Source of the DNA: Alicycliphilus sp. UBA6560
GTDB lineage: Bacteria; Pseudomonadota; Gammaproteobacteria; Burkholderiales; Burkholderiaceae_C
Reading direction: 5' to 3'
Assembly (NCBI GenBank): GCA_002434305.1
Contig: DJJU01000004.1
Location: 1-64,000, forward strand
Length of the DNA stretch: 64,000 bases
The notes below the pieces were generated by a model. The model was not told the origin of the DNA. It worked only from the letters and a program-made list of their open reading frames with translations, and made no database searches. Shown here piece after piece: positions 26,614-35,084 of this stretch (position 1 is the first letter of the stretch; each line of letters opens with the position of its first letter). A program made the translations under genes and the position numbers.

Positions 26614-27264
26614 ATGCGCAAACCTCTCCTCGTCGCCAGCCTGTCGCTGGCCCTGTTCGCCGTCGGCTGTGCCGACATGTCCATGACCGACACCCAGCGC
26701 CGCACGGCCACGGGCGCTGGCGTGGGCGCCCTGGGCGGCGCCGCCATCGGCGCCGTGGCGGGCGGGCACGCCGGCAAGGGTGCAGTCATCGGCGCCGGCG
26801 TCGGCGCCCTGGGCAGCTACATCTGGTCGCAGCGCATGGAGCGCCAGCGCCAGGAGATGCAGGCAGCCACTCAGGGCACGGGCGTGACGGTGTCGCAGAC
26901 GGCGGACAACCAGCTCAAGCTGGACATTCCCAGCGACATCTCGTTTGCCACCAACCGCTCGGACATCCAGCCCAACTTCCAGCCCATCCTGGAGCGCTTC
27001 GCTGCCGGCTTGCGCGACAACCCGAATGCCGAGGTGCGCATCGTCGGCCACACCGACTCCACGGGCACGGACGCCATCAACAATCCGCTGTCGGTAGATC
27101 GCGCCACCAGCACCCGCAACTACCTGACGGCACGCGGCGTGAGCGGTGCCCGCATCCAGGTGGAAGGCCGCGGCTCGCGCGAGCCCATCGCCAGCAACGA
27201 CACGGCCGAAGGCCGCTCGCGCAACCGCCGCGTGGAGATCTACGTGGGCGAGCGCCAGGGCTGA
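26614..27264 (+). CDS. OmpA-family lipoprotein with glycine-zipper domain
   Basis: The ATG at 26614, behind AAAAGGAGCTTCCC, gives 216 residues. The signal peptide ends in a lipobox (FAVGCADMS). Residues about 30-75 form a glycine zipper (GVGALGGAAIGAVAGG), and residues about 110-210 form an OmpA-like peptidoglycan-binding domain with VRIVGHTDSTGTDAINN and the RSRNRRVEIYV ending. This layout (YfiB/YiaD-like) anchors the outer membrane to the cell wall. A TTGACA at 26462 could be the -35 box, but no good -10 follows. Confidence 0.93.
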   Translation: MRKPLLVASLSLALFAVGCADMSMTDTQRRTATGAGVGALGGAAIGAVAGGHAGKGAVIGAGVGALGSYIWSQRMERQRQEMQAATQGTGVTVSQTADNQLKLDIPSDISFATNRSDIQPNFQPILERFAAGLRDNPNAEVRIVGHTDSTGTDAINNPLSVDRATSTRNYLTARGVSGARIQVEGRGSREPIASNDTAEGRSRNRRVEIYVGERQG

Positions 27265-27316
27265 GCCAAGTGTGCTGCCACGCAACTAACTACCCATGAC
27301 ATCGTGCCTTCGTACC

Positions 27317-27379
27317 CAGGGCGGCGTTGCCAATTCTCGCGATAGCTACAGCTATCGCTGCGGCTTGCGCCTTGCCCTG
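27317..27379. repeat. long imperfect hairpin with GATAGCT palindrome core
   Basis: The arms CAGGGC (27317-27322) and GCCCTG (27374-27379), then GGCG/CGCC and GCC/GGC, close on a 20-bp palindrome GCGATAGCTACAGCTATCGC (27339-27358). It lies between the OmpA-type gene and the convergent response-regulator gene and may terminate both. It shares the GATAGCT core with the dispersed repeat, and a fragment GCAGCTATC occurs again at 27407-27415. Confidence 0.65.
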
Positions 27380-27429
27380 AGTGCGAATCCCTCGATCTCA
27401 TTTCGTGCAGCTATCTGCGAGGCAGCACC

Positions 27430-28077
27430 CTAGCCCCCCGGCGACGCGCGCAGCAGGTTCGCCAGTTCCACCGCCGAGCGGACCTGCATCTTGTCGAACA
27501 CGCGCGCGCGGTGCACCTCCACCGTGCGCACGCTGATGGACAGCTGGTCGGCGATCAGCTTGTTGGGCAGGCCCTCCACCACCAGGCGCATGACCTCGCG
27601 CTCGCGCTCGGTCAGTTCACTCTGGCGCTGGGTCAGCAGGCCGCGTTCGCGCTCGGCCTGCAGGTGGCCGGCCGAGCTGGCCAGGGCCGCCTGGATACGG
27701 TCCACCAGCTGGTTGTCAGAGAAGGGTTTTTCGCAGAAGTCGAAAGCGCCGCGCTTGACGCTGCTCACCGCCGTTGGCACATCTGCGTGGCCGGTCAGGA
27801 AGATCACCGGTATGGCGGCGGTGTCGCCGCGCTCGACCATCCGGTCGAACAGCGCCAGACCGCTCATGCCCGGCATGCGCACGTCCAGCAACAGGCAGGC
27901 GGCGTGGCGCTGGGGCAGGCCGCGCTCGGCCTGCAGGGCCAGCATGGCTTCGAACTCCTCGGCACTGGCAAACGGCTCGCTCAGCACCCGACGCGAACGC
28001 AGCAGCCACGCCAGGGCTTCGCGCACCTCGGCGTCATCGTCGACGATGTACACGGTGGCAGGGATTGCAGATTCCAT
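27430..28077 (-). CDS. FixJ/LuxR-type response regulator
   Basis: The ATG at 28077 gives 215 residues. The receiver domain has the acidic triad VDDD (13-15), phospho-acceptor Asp65 in CLLLDVRMPGMSG and the KPF lysine (CEKPFSDNQL). The C-terminal LuxR helix-turn-helix is ELTEREREVMRLVVEGLPNK through IADQLSISVRTVEVHRARV. It is read 8 nt after the sensor kinase and is certainly its partner. Targets are unknown. Confidence 0.94.
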   Translation of the reverse strand: MESAIPATVYIVDDDAEVREALAWLLRSRRVLSEPFASAEEFEAMLALQAERGLPQRHAACLLLDVRMPGMSGLALFDRMVERGDTAAIPVIFLTGHADVPTAVSSVKRGAFDFCEKPFSDNQLVDRIQAALASSAGHLQAERERGLLTQRQSELTEREREVMRLVVEGLPNKLIADQLSISVRTVEVHRARVFDKMQVRSAVELANLLRASPGG

Positions 28078-28085
28078 CGATCGGT

Positions 28086-30128
28086 TCAGTTTGAAGGCCC
28101 CGACTGCCCGTCGCCAGGCAGCGTGAAGACAAATACCGTACCACGCGGCTGCCGCGCCAGCCAGGCCAGATGGCCGCCGTGCTGCTCGACCACCGTGCGG
28201 CACAGGCTCAGGCCGAGACCCATGCCTTCGGTGCGCGTGGTGTAGAAGGGCGTGAACAGGCGCGCGGCCACGTCCTCGGGGATGCCGCTGCCGTTGTCGG
28301 CCACGGAAAACTCCAGCCAGGGCCCGCCGGCAGGCGCACGGCGTACCTGCAGCTGCAGCAGCCGCGCGGCGGCGCCTTCCTGCTCGTCCATCGCCTGCAT
28401 GGCATTGCGCGTCAGGTTCAGCAGCACTTGCTCGACCATGGTGCGGTCGCACAGGACGGGAGGCAGGCCGGGCGCGATCTCCACCGCCACCTGCACGGCC
28501 AGCTTGCGCGCCTGCAGGCGGATGATGGGCAGCACCGCATCCAGGAGCTCCTGGGCCGGAACCGTCTCACGCGTGTGTGGGCGCCGGCGCACAAAGTCGT
28601 GCACGCTTTTGATGACGCGCCCGGCGCGCTCCGCCTGGTGCGCGATGCGCTGCACGGCCACCTGCACCTCGTGCAGGTCATGGGCGTCGGGGGCGCTTCC
28701 GGGTAGCGGCGTCAGCAGGTTCAGCGAGCCGGTGGCATAGCTGGCGATGGCCGCCAGGGGCTGGTTCAGCTCGTGGCTGAGCAGTGAAGCCATCTCCCCC
28801 ACGGTCGCCAGGCGGGCGGTGGCCTGCAGTCGTTCGTGCGTGGTGCGCGACAGCTCCTCGGCGCGCCGCTGCTCGCTCACGTCCAGGATGCAGCCCATCC
28901 AGCCGGTGTGCACGCCGTGGGCATTGATCAGCGGCGCCTCGTACACCATGACCGGGAAGCGCGAGCCGTCGCTGCGCACGAAAGACGTTTCGTAGCCGGC
29001 CGAGGACGGCCCCAGCCGCCCGGCCAGGCGCCGCTCCTGGCGCCCGCTGTATTCCTCCGTCAGCTCCGGCGGCCAGTAGGGCATGGGAGCGGCGCGGCCC
29101 ACGAGCTCCGCAGCGGGAAAGCCCACCATGGCGCAGAACGCCGGGTTCACATAGGTGACGTGGCCGTGCAGGTCGCGTGCCCGCAGGCCCGTGACCAGCG
29201 AGTCCTCCATGGCCTTGCGAAAGGCCAGAGCCTCGGCCAGGTCGCGCTCGGCGCGCAGGCGCCGGCGGGTGTCGCGCACCAGCACCAACAGCACCGAGAC
29301 CAGGGCGATCGACATGGCCGTGACCAGGGCGGTGAGCACGTTGGGAAACACGCTGGGCGCGGCGTGCCAGCCGTCCATGCGCAGCACCAGCGTGTTGCCC
29401 GGCAGGTCGAACAGCTGCTGCGCCGTGAACATGCGCGAACCGCGCCGCTGCGCCGCCACCCGTGCCAGCCGGGTACCGTCGGCTTCGGTGAAGGACACGC
29501 CCTGCGTGCGCTGCAGCTGGGGGCCCACCACATCGGCCAGCAGGGCCTGCAGAGAGTAGGTGCCCACCAGGTAGCCGCGCACGCGACCGGCCTCGACCAG
29601 CGGTGCGCACATCTCCATCAGCTCGGCGCCGGTGCCGCCGGGCAGCAAGTGGTAATAGCTGGCGGAGTACGACGGTGCCATGAGGCGGCGTGCATTGGCG
29701 CAGGCCATGGCGGCCTCGGAATGCGCGGTGTCCTGCTGCGTCGGTATGCCGGCCTCGGCCCGCACGCGCTGCTGCTCGTCGCGCCACTCCAGGCGCACCA
29801 GCTCGGGACGGCGGCTGAGCAACTCGTTGGCCTGGCCCTGCCAGGCCAGGATGCCGTCCGCGCCGCCGGGCAGGGCCAGCATGTCCTGCAGGTCGCGCGC
29901 CAGGGCGCGGCGCAGGTCGGCGGCCGCGTCCATGGCGTCGCGCTCCAGACGCTCCTGCACCTGGCTGGCCTCGTAGCGCCCCGCCAGCCACACCAGGGTG
30001 ACCAGCACACCCGCCACCAGCGCGCCCAGCAGCACCCACAGCGACCAGCGCCGCCATGCGCCCAGCCAGCGCCGCGGCAGGCGGGCCCAGCCGGCGGGGC
30101 GGGCGCTGGAGGGTATGCCGGTGCTCAC
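28086..30128 (-). CDS. membrane PAS sensor histidine kinase
   Basis: A GTG start at 30128 overlaps the stop of the amidase gene (GTGA), giving 680 residues; the longer open frame lies inside that gene. Domains: TM1 (about 27-50), a periplasmic sensor region, TM2 (about 260-285), PAS (about 325-430), HisKA with LLSHELNQPLAAI (His near 451) and HATPase with RNAMQAM and the G-boxes GSGIPEDV and GMGLGLSL. The layout is FixL-like, but the PAS domain shows no obvious haem signature. Its signal is unknown. Confidence 0.92.
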   Translation of the reverse strand: MSTGIPSSARPAGWARLPRRWLGAWRRWSLWVLLGALVAGVLVTLVWLAGRYEASQVQERLERDAMDAAADLRRALARDLQDMLALPGGADGILAWQGQANELLSRRPELVRLEWRDEQQRVRAEAGIPTQQDTAHSEAAMACANARRLMAPSYSASYYHLLPGGTGAELMEMCAPLVEAGRVRGYLVGTYSLQALLADVVGPQLQRTQGVSFTEADGTRLARVAAQRRGSRMFTAQQLFDLPGNTLVLRMDGWHAAPSVFPNVLTALVTAMSIALVSVLLVLVRDTRRRLRAERDLAEALAFRKAMEDSLVTGLRARDLHGHVTYVNPAFCAMVGFPAAELVGRAAPMPYWPPELTEEYSGRQERRLAGRLGPSSAGYETSFVRSDGSRFPVMVYEAPLINAHGVHTGWMGCILDVSEQRRAEELSRTTHERLQATARLATVGEMASLLSHELNQPLAAIASYATGSLNLLTPLPGSAPDAHDLHEVQVAVQRIAHQAERAGRVIKSVHDFVRRRPHTRETVPAQELLDAVLPIIRLQARKLAVQVAVEIAPGLPPVLCDRTMVEQVLLNLTRNAMQAMDEQEGAAARLLQLQVRRAPAGGPWLEFSVADNGSGIPEDVAARLFTPFYTTRTEGMGLGLSLCRTVVEQHGGHLAWLARQPRGTVFVFTLPGDGQSGPSN

Positions 30129-30940
30129 AGCACGCGGTGCGCCAGCGCGGGCAGCTGGGCGCGCACCTGGCGCAGCCGATCGGCGTCCAGCTGCGCCAGC
30201 ACCACGCCCGGGCCCTCGGCCTGCAGCGCCATCACCTCGCCCCAGGGGTCCACGGCCATGCTGTGGCCCCAGGTGCGCCGGCCGTTCTCGTGCCGCCCGC
30301 CCTGTGCCGGAGCCAGTACGTAGGCCAGGTTTTCCACGGCGCGGGCGCGCAGCAGCACCTCCCAGTGCGCCTGGCCGGTGGTGTGGGTGAAGGCGCTGGG
30401 CACCAGCAGCAGCTGGGCGCCCGCCCGGGCATGGGCGCGGTACAGCTCGGCAAAGCGCAGGTCGTAGCAGACCGACAGCCCGACCTGCCAGGTGCCGGCG
30501 TCGCCCGCGTCCAGCGCCAGGCACACGGGCTGGCTGCCAGGGACGATGGTGCGGGCCTCGTCAAAGGCCTCGCGGCCGTTGTCGAAGCGAAAAAGATGGA
30601 TCTTGTCGTAGCGCGCCACGCACTCGCCCAGCGGCGAATACACCAGTGAGCTGTTGTAGACGCGTCCCGGCTCAGCGCTGGCCAGCGGCAGCGTGCCGCC
30701 CACGATCCACAGCGACAGCTCGCGCGCGGCCCGGGCCAGGAACTGCTGCACCGGCCCGTCACCGAAGGCCTCGCAGCGCGTGAGCTTGTCGGTCTCGGCC
30801 AGGCCCATGCCGCTCCAGTATTCAGGCAGGGCGGCCAGTTGCGCGCCGGCGCGTGCGGCCTGCTCCAGCAGGGCGCGGGCGCGCCACAGGTTGTCCTGCA
30901 CCTGCGCGCCGGAGACCATCTGAATGGCAGCCACTTTCAT
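30125..30940 (-). CDS. nitrilase-family amidase (NIT1/deaminated glutathione amidase type)
   Basis: The ATG at 30940 gives 271 residues. The catalytic triad is visible: Glu in AALPEYWSG, Lys in ARYDKIHLFRF and Cys in VGLSVCYDLRFAELYR. The context LRARAVENLAYVLAPAQGG followed by GRRTWGHSM fits the NIT1/Nit2 branch, which removes deaminated glutathione or 2-oxo-acid amides. It overlaps the yhdP stop by four bases (ATGA) and the kinase start by three to four, so all are translated together. Confidence 0.9.
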   Translation of the reverse strand: MKVAAIQMVSGAQVQDNLWRARALLEQAARAGAQLAALPEYWSGMGLAETDKLTRCEAFGDGPVQQFLARAARELSLWIVGGTLPLASAEPGRVYNSSLVYSPLGECVARYDKIHLFRFDNGREAFDEARTIVPGSQPVCLALDAGDAGTWQVGLSVCYDLRFAELYRAHARAGAQLLLVPSAFTHTTGQAHWEVLLRARAVENLAYVLAPAQGGRHENGRRTWGHSMAVDPWGEVMALQAEGPGVVLAQLDADRLRQVRAQLPALAHRVL

Positions 30941-33900
30941 TGCTTGTCCTTTCCTTGCGCCTCGGGCGTGGTTGCGGCTCCCTGTGCGGGCACATCGGCA
31001 CCGGCGCGGCCGCGTGGCAGGCGTTGCACGCGCGGCTCGGCCCAGGTGCCGTCGATGTGGAACTCCTGCGTGGCCGCCTGCATCAGCGGCCCGCGCAGGA
31101 AGACCTGCGCCAGGAAGCTGCTCAGCCCGATGACCGGGTTGATGGCGGTTGCCACCAGCGAGGCCGTCATGGCGTTGATCTCCGGCACCACCACCACGTG
31201 CAGGTCCTGCGTCTCGTGCTCCATGTCGGCGCTGCCTTCCATCAGCACGGCGGCGTTCACGCCCTTCATCTGCAGGTTGTTGGTGGCCGCCACGCCCTGC
31301 TCGATCTTCACATCGCCGCGCACGAAGTCGAAGGCGAAACCCTCGCTGAACACGTCGCGGAAGTCCAGCGTCAGGCGCCGCGGCAGCGACTGCAGGCTGA
31401 GCACCGACAGCAGCTTGGCCAGGCCCGGGTCGGCCTTCAGGAACTGGCCGGCCTGCATGTCCACGTGCATCTGCCCGGACATGGAACGCCAGTCCGGCGC
31501 CAGCGGCGGGCCCAGCCAGGCCACCTGGCCGTCGATGCGCCCCTTGCCCCGGCGCAGCACGCCGTCCATGCCGAAGCGCGCCAGCAGCGCGCCAGAGTCG
31601 CGGATGTCCAGTGCGAAGTTCATGGCCGTGCGGCGCCCGTGCGAGCCGGCCAGCAGCGCCCAGTTGCCGCTGGAGGTCAGCACCGCCTCGGGCGTGGCCA
31701 GGTTGAAGCGCGCCAGGCGCCACTCGCGCTGGCTGCCCTCGGCCGAGCGGTTGCGCGCCTCGATCTCCAGGCGCCCCAGGCGGCGTCCGCGCAGCTCGAA
31801 GTCCTGCACCACGATGTCCAGGGCCGGCAGCGTCTGCGGCTGCTCGGCGTCGGACAGCAGCGCGTCTATCTGCTCGGGCGGCGCCTCGGGCAGGGCCAGC
31901 CGCGCCAGCCGGGCGTGGACCAGACCGGGGCCGGTAGCCTCCGCGCCGCCGGGGCGGTATTCCACGTAGCCATTCAGCTCGGTCGCATCCACGTTGGCGC
32001 GCCACACCGCGCCCTGGCGCGAGGCGCCGGCGACCACGGCGTGCAGCGTGCGCCCACCGGCCGTCAGGGCGGCGGCGCGCAGGCCCAGCGAGGTGGGCAG
32101 ATAGTCCTGCAGCACTTCTGTCGGTGCTGTCGTCGCCGCTGCGCCGCCGCCGGCGGGCGCGTTCGGCTGCAGCAGGGCCAGCCAGGCATCGGCGTCCAGC
32201 TGGCCGAACACCGCATTGGCCACCACGCCGCTGGCCGGCATGGCCGGTGGCTCGCGCGCGGCCTCGCCCACTGCCAGGGCGCCGCGCAGCACGCGGGCGT
32301 CGCCCGCCTCATCCAGCGCGCGTACCCACGACAGCCGGGCCAGCTCGCCCAGTTCCACCAGCAGCTCGTCCTGCAGCGGTGCGCTCGGGGAGGCAGCCGC
32401 CTCGCGTGTGAGCCGGCGCTCCACGCGCAGTGGCAACGGGGCCTGCGCCGCCTTGGCCAGGGGCGCGGGCGCCTGCAGCGCCAGGCCGGTCAGGTCGCTG
32501 CTGACCAGCAGCTCGGCCACGCCGCGGCGCACGCCCACCGTGAGGGTGTAGGGCGTACTGCCGCTGGCGTGGCCCGCCAGCTGGGTCAGGGTGTCCCACA
32601 GGCCTGCCGTGCGCAGGCCCTCTGCCGTGGCCGTGCCCTGGGCGCGCACACGCACCTGGGGCGGTGCGCCGGGGGCGGTGCGCATGCCGCCCTCCAGGCT
32701 GACGTCGCCACCCAGCGCGTAGCCTTGCACGCCCGCCAGCGTGAAGCCGCTTTCGGTGAACTGCACGGCGCCGCGGGCGCCGCTGACCGTGGGCGCCTCG
32801 GGCACGAAGCGCACATCGTTGCCCGCCAGCTGCACGCTGCCGCGCACGGTGGACTGGGCCAGCTCGGCCACCGGCAGGTTGAGTTTGAGTCTGAGTTCGG
32901 CCGCGCCCGTGGCGCTGGCCGCGTCCAGCGCGCCGTGGGTCAGCTCGGCCACGTGCGATGTGCGCACCAGCGCCAGCATGTCCGCCAGCGTGCCGTTCAC
33001 TTGGCCGTCGACCTCCACGACCGGGTGCTCCAGGTCGGCGATGCGCGCGCGCGTGGGCTGCAGGCGCAGCCGCGGCGCGCCGGCCAGGCTGCCCGTGGCG
33101 CCCTGCACGGTCATGGTGGCGCGTTCGAAGATCAGCTCGCCGGCCAGTCCCGACAGCGCCGGCCAGGGCTTGTCGCCGGCGTGCAGCAAGCTGGCGGGCA
33201 CGTAGGCGTATTCCACGTCCTTGACGTGGGCGCTGATGCGGAACTCGCCCGGCCCGCCGTGGGCGTAGGGAAATTCGTGCAGGTTGCCCTTAACGCGGAA
33301 CTGCACCCGGTTTGCACTGCCACGGGTGACGGCATCGCGCACGTAGTGGCGCGCGCTGGCGGGCACGGCCAGCGGCAGGTAGCGGTGCACGCGCGTGCCG
33401 TCGGCGCGGCTGAGCGTGCCGGTCAGCTCCAGCACACCGGGAAAGCGCGAGCCGCCGCCGGCGTCCGCCGTGTGCCAGGACAGGCGCGCCTGCCCTTCGG
33501 CATCGGCGTTGGCAAAGCGCACGTCGCCCGTCTGCACGGCGATGCGCTGGCCTTCGACCTGCCAGTGCACGGTGGCGGCCAGGCGCTGCACGGGCACCAC
33601 GGGCTCCTCGAACACGCCGGGCAGGGCCAGGTGGCCGTCATGGAGGGACAGCGTGGCCTGGCCGCCCGCCTGGGTCAGATCCACCTGCACGTCGGCGCCG
33701 GCCAGGCCGGCCACGCCGCGCGGGCCGCCGCGTGCGGCCAGGGCCAGGCCGCGCACCTGGGCGCGGGCCTGGTATTCGCTCGGCGCGTCCAGCGGGCCGC
33801 GCCAGCGCGCCGACAGGCCGTCCACCTGGCCCTGCGGCGCATAGGTGTCCAGCGCCGTGTGCACGGCCGGGCCCAGCGGCAGGCGGGCGGCGATTTGCGA

Positions 33901-35010
33901 CAGTGCCGCCAGGTCGAGCCGGTCGGCGCGCAGCTCGCCCTCGCTGTCCTTGCCGCGGTCCAGGTGGCGCACCAGCACCCGGCCGCCGGGCCAGCGCAGG
34001 CCGGACTCGGTGGTGAATTCCAGACCGTCTGCGACGAACTCGAAGCCGCCGTCCAGCCGCCGCCCGCCGGCGCGCCCACGCACGCTGCGCAGCGCCAGCG
34101 GTTCCAGATCGCTGCCCAGGGTGGCCTGCACCTCGGACAGCGCCATGTCCACCGTGCCGCCCACCAGCTGGCCTCGGCGCACGTCGCCCCAGGCGCGCAC
34201 GGCGCCGGCGCCGCTCGCCACGGACAGGGCGACCAGGTCCACATGGCGGTGCAGGCGCGAGACGTCGGCCCGCGGGAAGTGCGCGTACAGCTGCCCGCTC
34301 CACTGCTGCCACTGGCCGGGATGCGTGCTCAGCAGGGGCTGGCGGAACTGTCCGCGCAGCGTGAAGCGCTCGCCCCACTCGGGCGCAGGTGTGGCATCCA
34401 GGCGCACGGCGTGGCGCCAGCCGCTGCGGCGGATCACCAGGTCCACCTGAGTCAGGGCCAGGGGCTCTGCGCCGCGCAGCTCGTCCGAGTAGCGCAGCGT
34501 GCCGCCGCGGATGGCCACCTCGGGCTGGGAGAAAAGCCAGTCGGCGGCGCGGCTGTCCGGCTCGCCCTGGCCGCGAAAACCCAAGCCGGCGATGAACACC
34601 TGCCCGTCGGCGGCGCGGCGGATGTCCAGCTCGGGTGCGTCGATGTAGATCTGCTCGAAGCCGAAGCGCAGCAGCGAGCGTGGCGACAGCGCCACCACCA
34701 CGCGCGGCAGGAGCAGGCCGGCGCGGCCCTCGCCGTCCAGCAGCGTCACGCCGCTCAGCTCCACGGTGGGAAAGATGCCGCCGCTTTCCGCGGCGATGGC
34801 GGCAATGCGCACCGGCACCCCCAGGGCCCGCGTGGCCTGCTCCTGCAGCTGCGGGCGCAGGCTGTCGATACGCGGCACAATCCAGCCATGCAAGGCTGCC
34901 CAGGCAGCCCCCAGGACGAGCCAGAACGCCACCGTCAGGCCCAGCGCCCACCGTGCGCAGCCCGCCATGAATCTCAACAGGCGGGAAGGATGGGCAGGCA
35001 ACTCTGTCAT
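30937..35010 (-). CDS. yhdP: YhdP family AsmA-like protein
   Basis: With the ATG at 35010 the protein has 1357 residues (a TTG start lies 12 nt upstream). One N-terminal TM helix (GLTVAFWLVLGAAWAAL) is followed by a very long beta-rich periplasmic region of the TIGR02099/YhdP type, with the C-terminal AsmA-like segment HVDMQAGQFLKADPGLAKLL and GLSSFLAQVFLRGPLMQA. In E. coli YhdP, TamB and YdbH move phospholipids from the inner to the outer membrane. It is the first gene of a four-gene operon that also encodes an amidase and a two-component system, a combination not expected from its role. Confidence 0.93.
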   Translation of the reverse strand: MTELPAHPSRLLRFMAGCARWALGLTVAFWLVLGAAWAALHGWIVPRIDSLRPQLQEQATRALGVPVRIAAIAAESGGIFPTVELSGVTLLDGEGRAGLLLPRVVVALSPRSLLRFGFEQIYIDAPELDIRRAADGQVFIAGLGFRGQGEPDSRAADWLFSQPEVAIRGGTLRYSDELRGAEPLALTQVDLVIRRSGWRHAVRLDATPAPEWGERFTLRGQFRQPLLSTHPGQWQQWSGQLYAHFPRADVSRLHRHVDLVALSVASGAGAVRAWGDVRRGQLVGGTVDMALSEVQATLGSDLEPLALRSVRGRAGGRRLDGGFEFVADGLEFTTESGLRWPGGRVLVRHLDRGKDSEGELRADRLDLAALSQIAARLPLGPAVHTALDTYAPQGQVDGLSARWRGPLDAPSEYQARAQVRGLALAARGGPRGVAGLAGADVQVDLTQAGGQATLSLHDGHLALPGVFEEPVVPVQRLAATVHWQVEGQRIAVQTGDVRFANADAEGQARLSWHTADAGGGSRFPGVLELTGTLSRADGTRVHRYLPLAVPASARHYVRDAVTRGSANRVQFRVKGNLHEFPYAHGGPGEFRISAHVKDVEYAYVPASLLHAGDKPWPALSGLAGELIFERATMTVQGATGSLAGAPRLRLQPTRARIADLEHPVVEVDGQVNGTLADMLALVRTSHVAELTHGALDAASATGAAELRLKLNLPVAELAQSTVRGSVQLAGNDVRFVPEAPTVSGARGAVQFTESGFTLAGVQGYALGGDVSLEGGMRTAPGAPPQVRVRAQGTATAEGLRTAGLWDTLTQLAGHASGSTPYTLTVGVRRGVAELLVSSDLTGLALQAPAPLAKAAQAPLPLRVERRLTREAAASPSAPLQDELLVELGELARLSWVRALDEAGDARVLRGALAVGEAAREPPAMPASGVVANAVFGQLDADAWLALLQPNAPAGGGAAATTAPTEVLQDYLPTSLGLRAAALTAGGRTLHAVVAGASRQGAVWRANVDATELNGYVEYRPGGAEATGPGLVHARLARLALPEAPPEQIDALLSDAEQPQTLPALDIVVQDFELRGRRLGRLEIEARNRSAEGSQREWRLARFNLATPEAVLTSSGNWALLAGSHGRRTAMNFALDIRDSGALLARFGMDGVLRRGKGRIDGQVAWLGPPLAPDWRSMSGQMHVDMQAGQFLKADPGLAKLLSVLSLQSLPRRLTLDFRDVFSEGFAFDFVRGDVKIEQGVAATNNLQMKGVNAAVLMEGSADMEHETQDLHVVVVPEINAMTASLVATAINPVIGLSSFLAQVFLRGPLMQAATQEFHIDGTWAEPRVQRLPRGRAGADVPAQGAATTPEAQGKDKQ

Positions 35011-35084
35011 TGGCGGGCGCAAACGGTGGCAGGAATTATGACCCGCCCCCTGCAGCCTGAAGCGCCGCTATAGCCGTTCGTTCC

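Noticed and set aside
30853..35073. Open frame of 1406 codons on the plus strand opposite the yhdP-like gene
   Set aside because: Same reason: low-complexity composition, no domain, no ribosome-binding site, and an intact conserved gene on the other strand.
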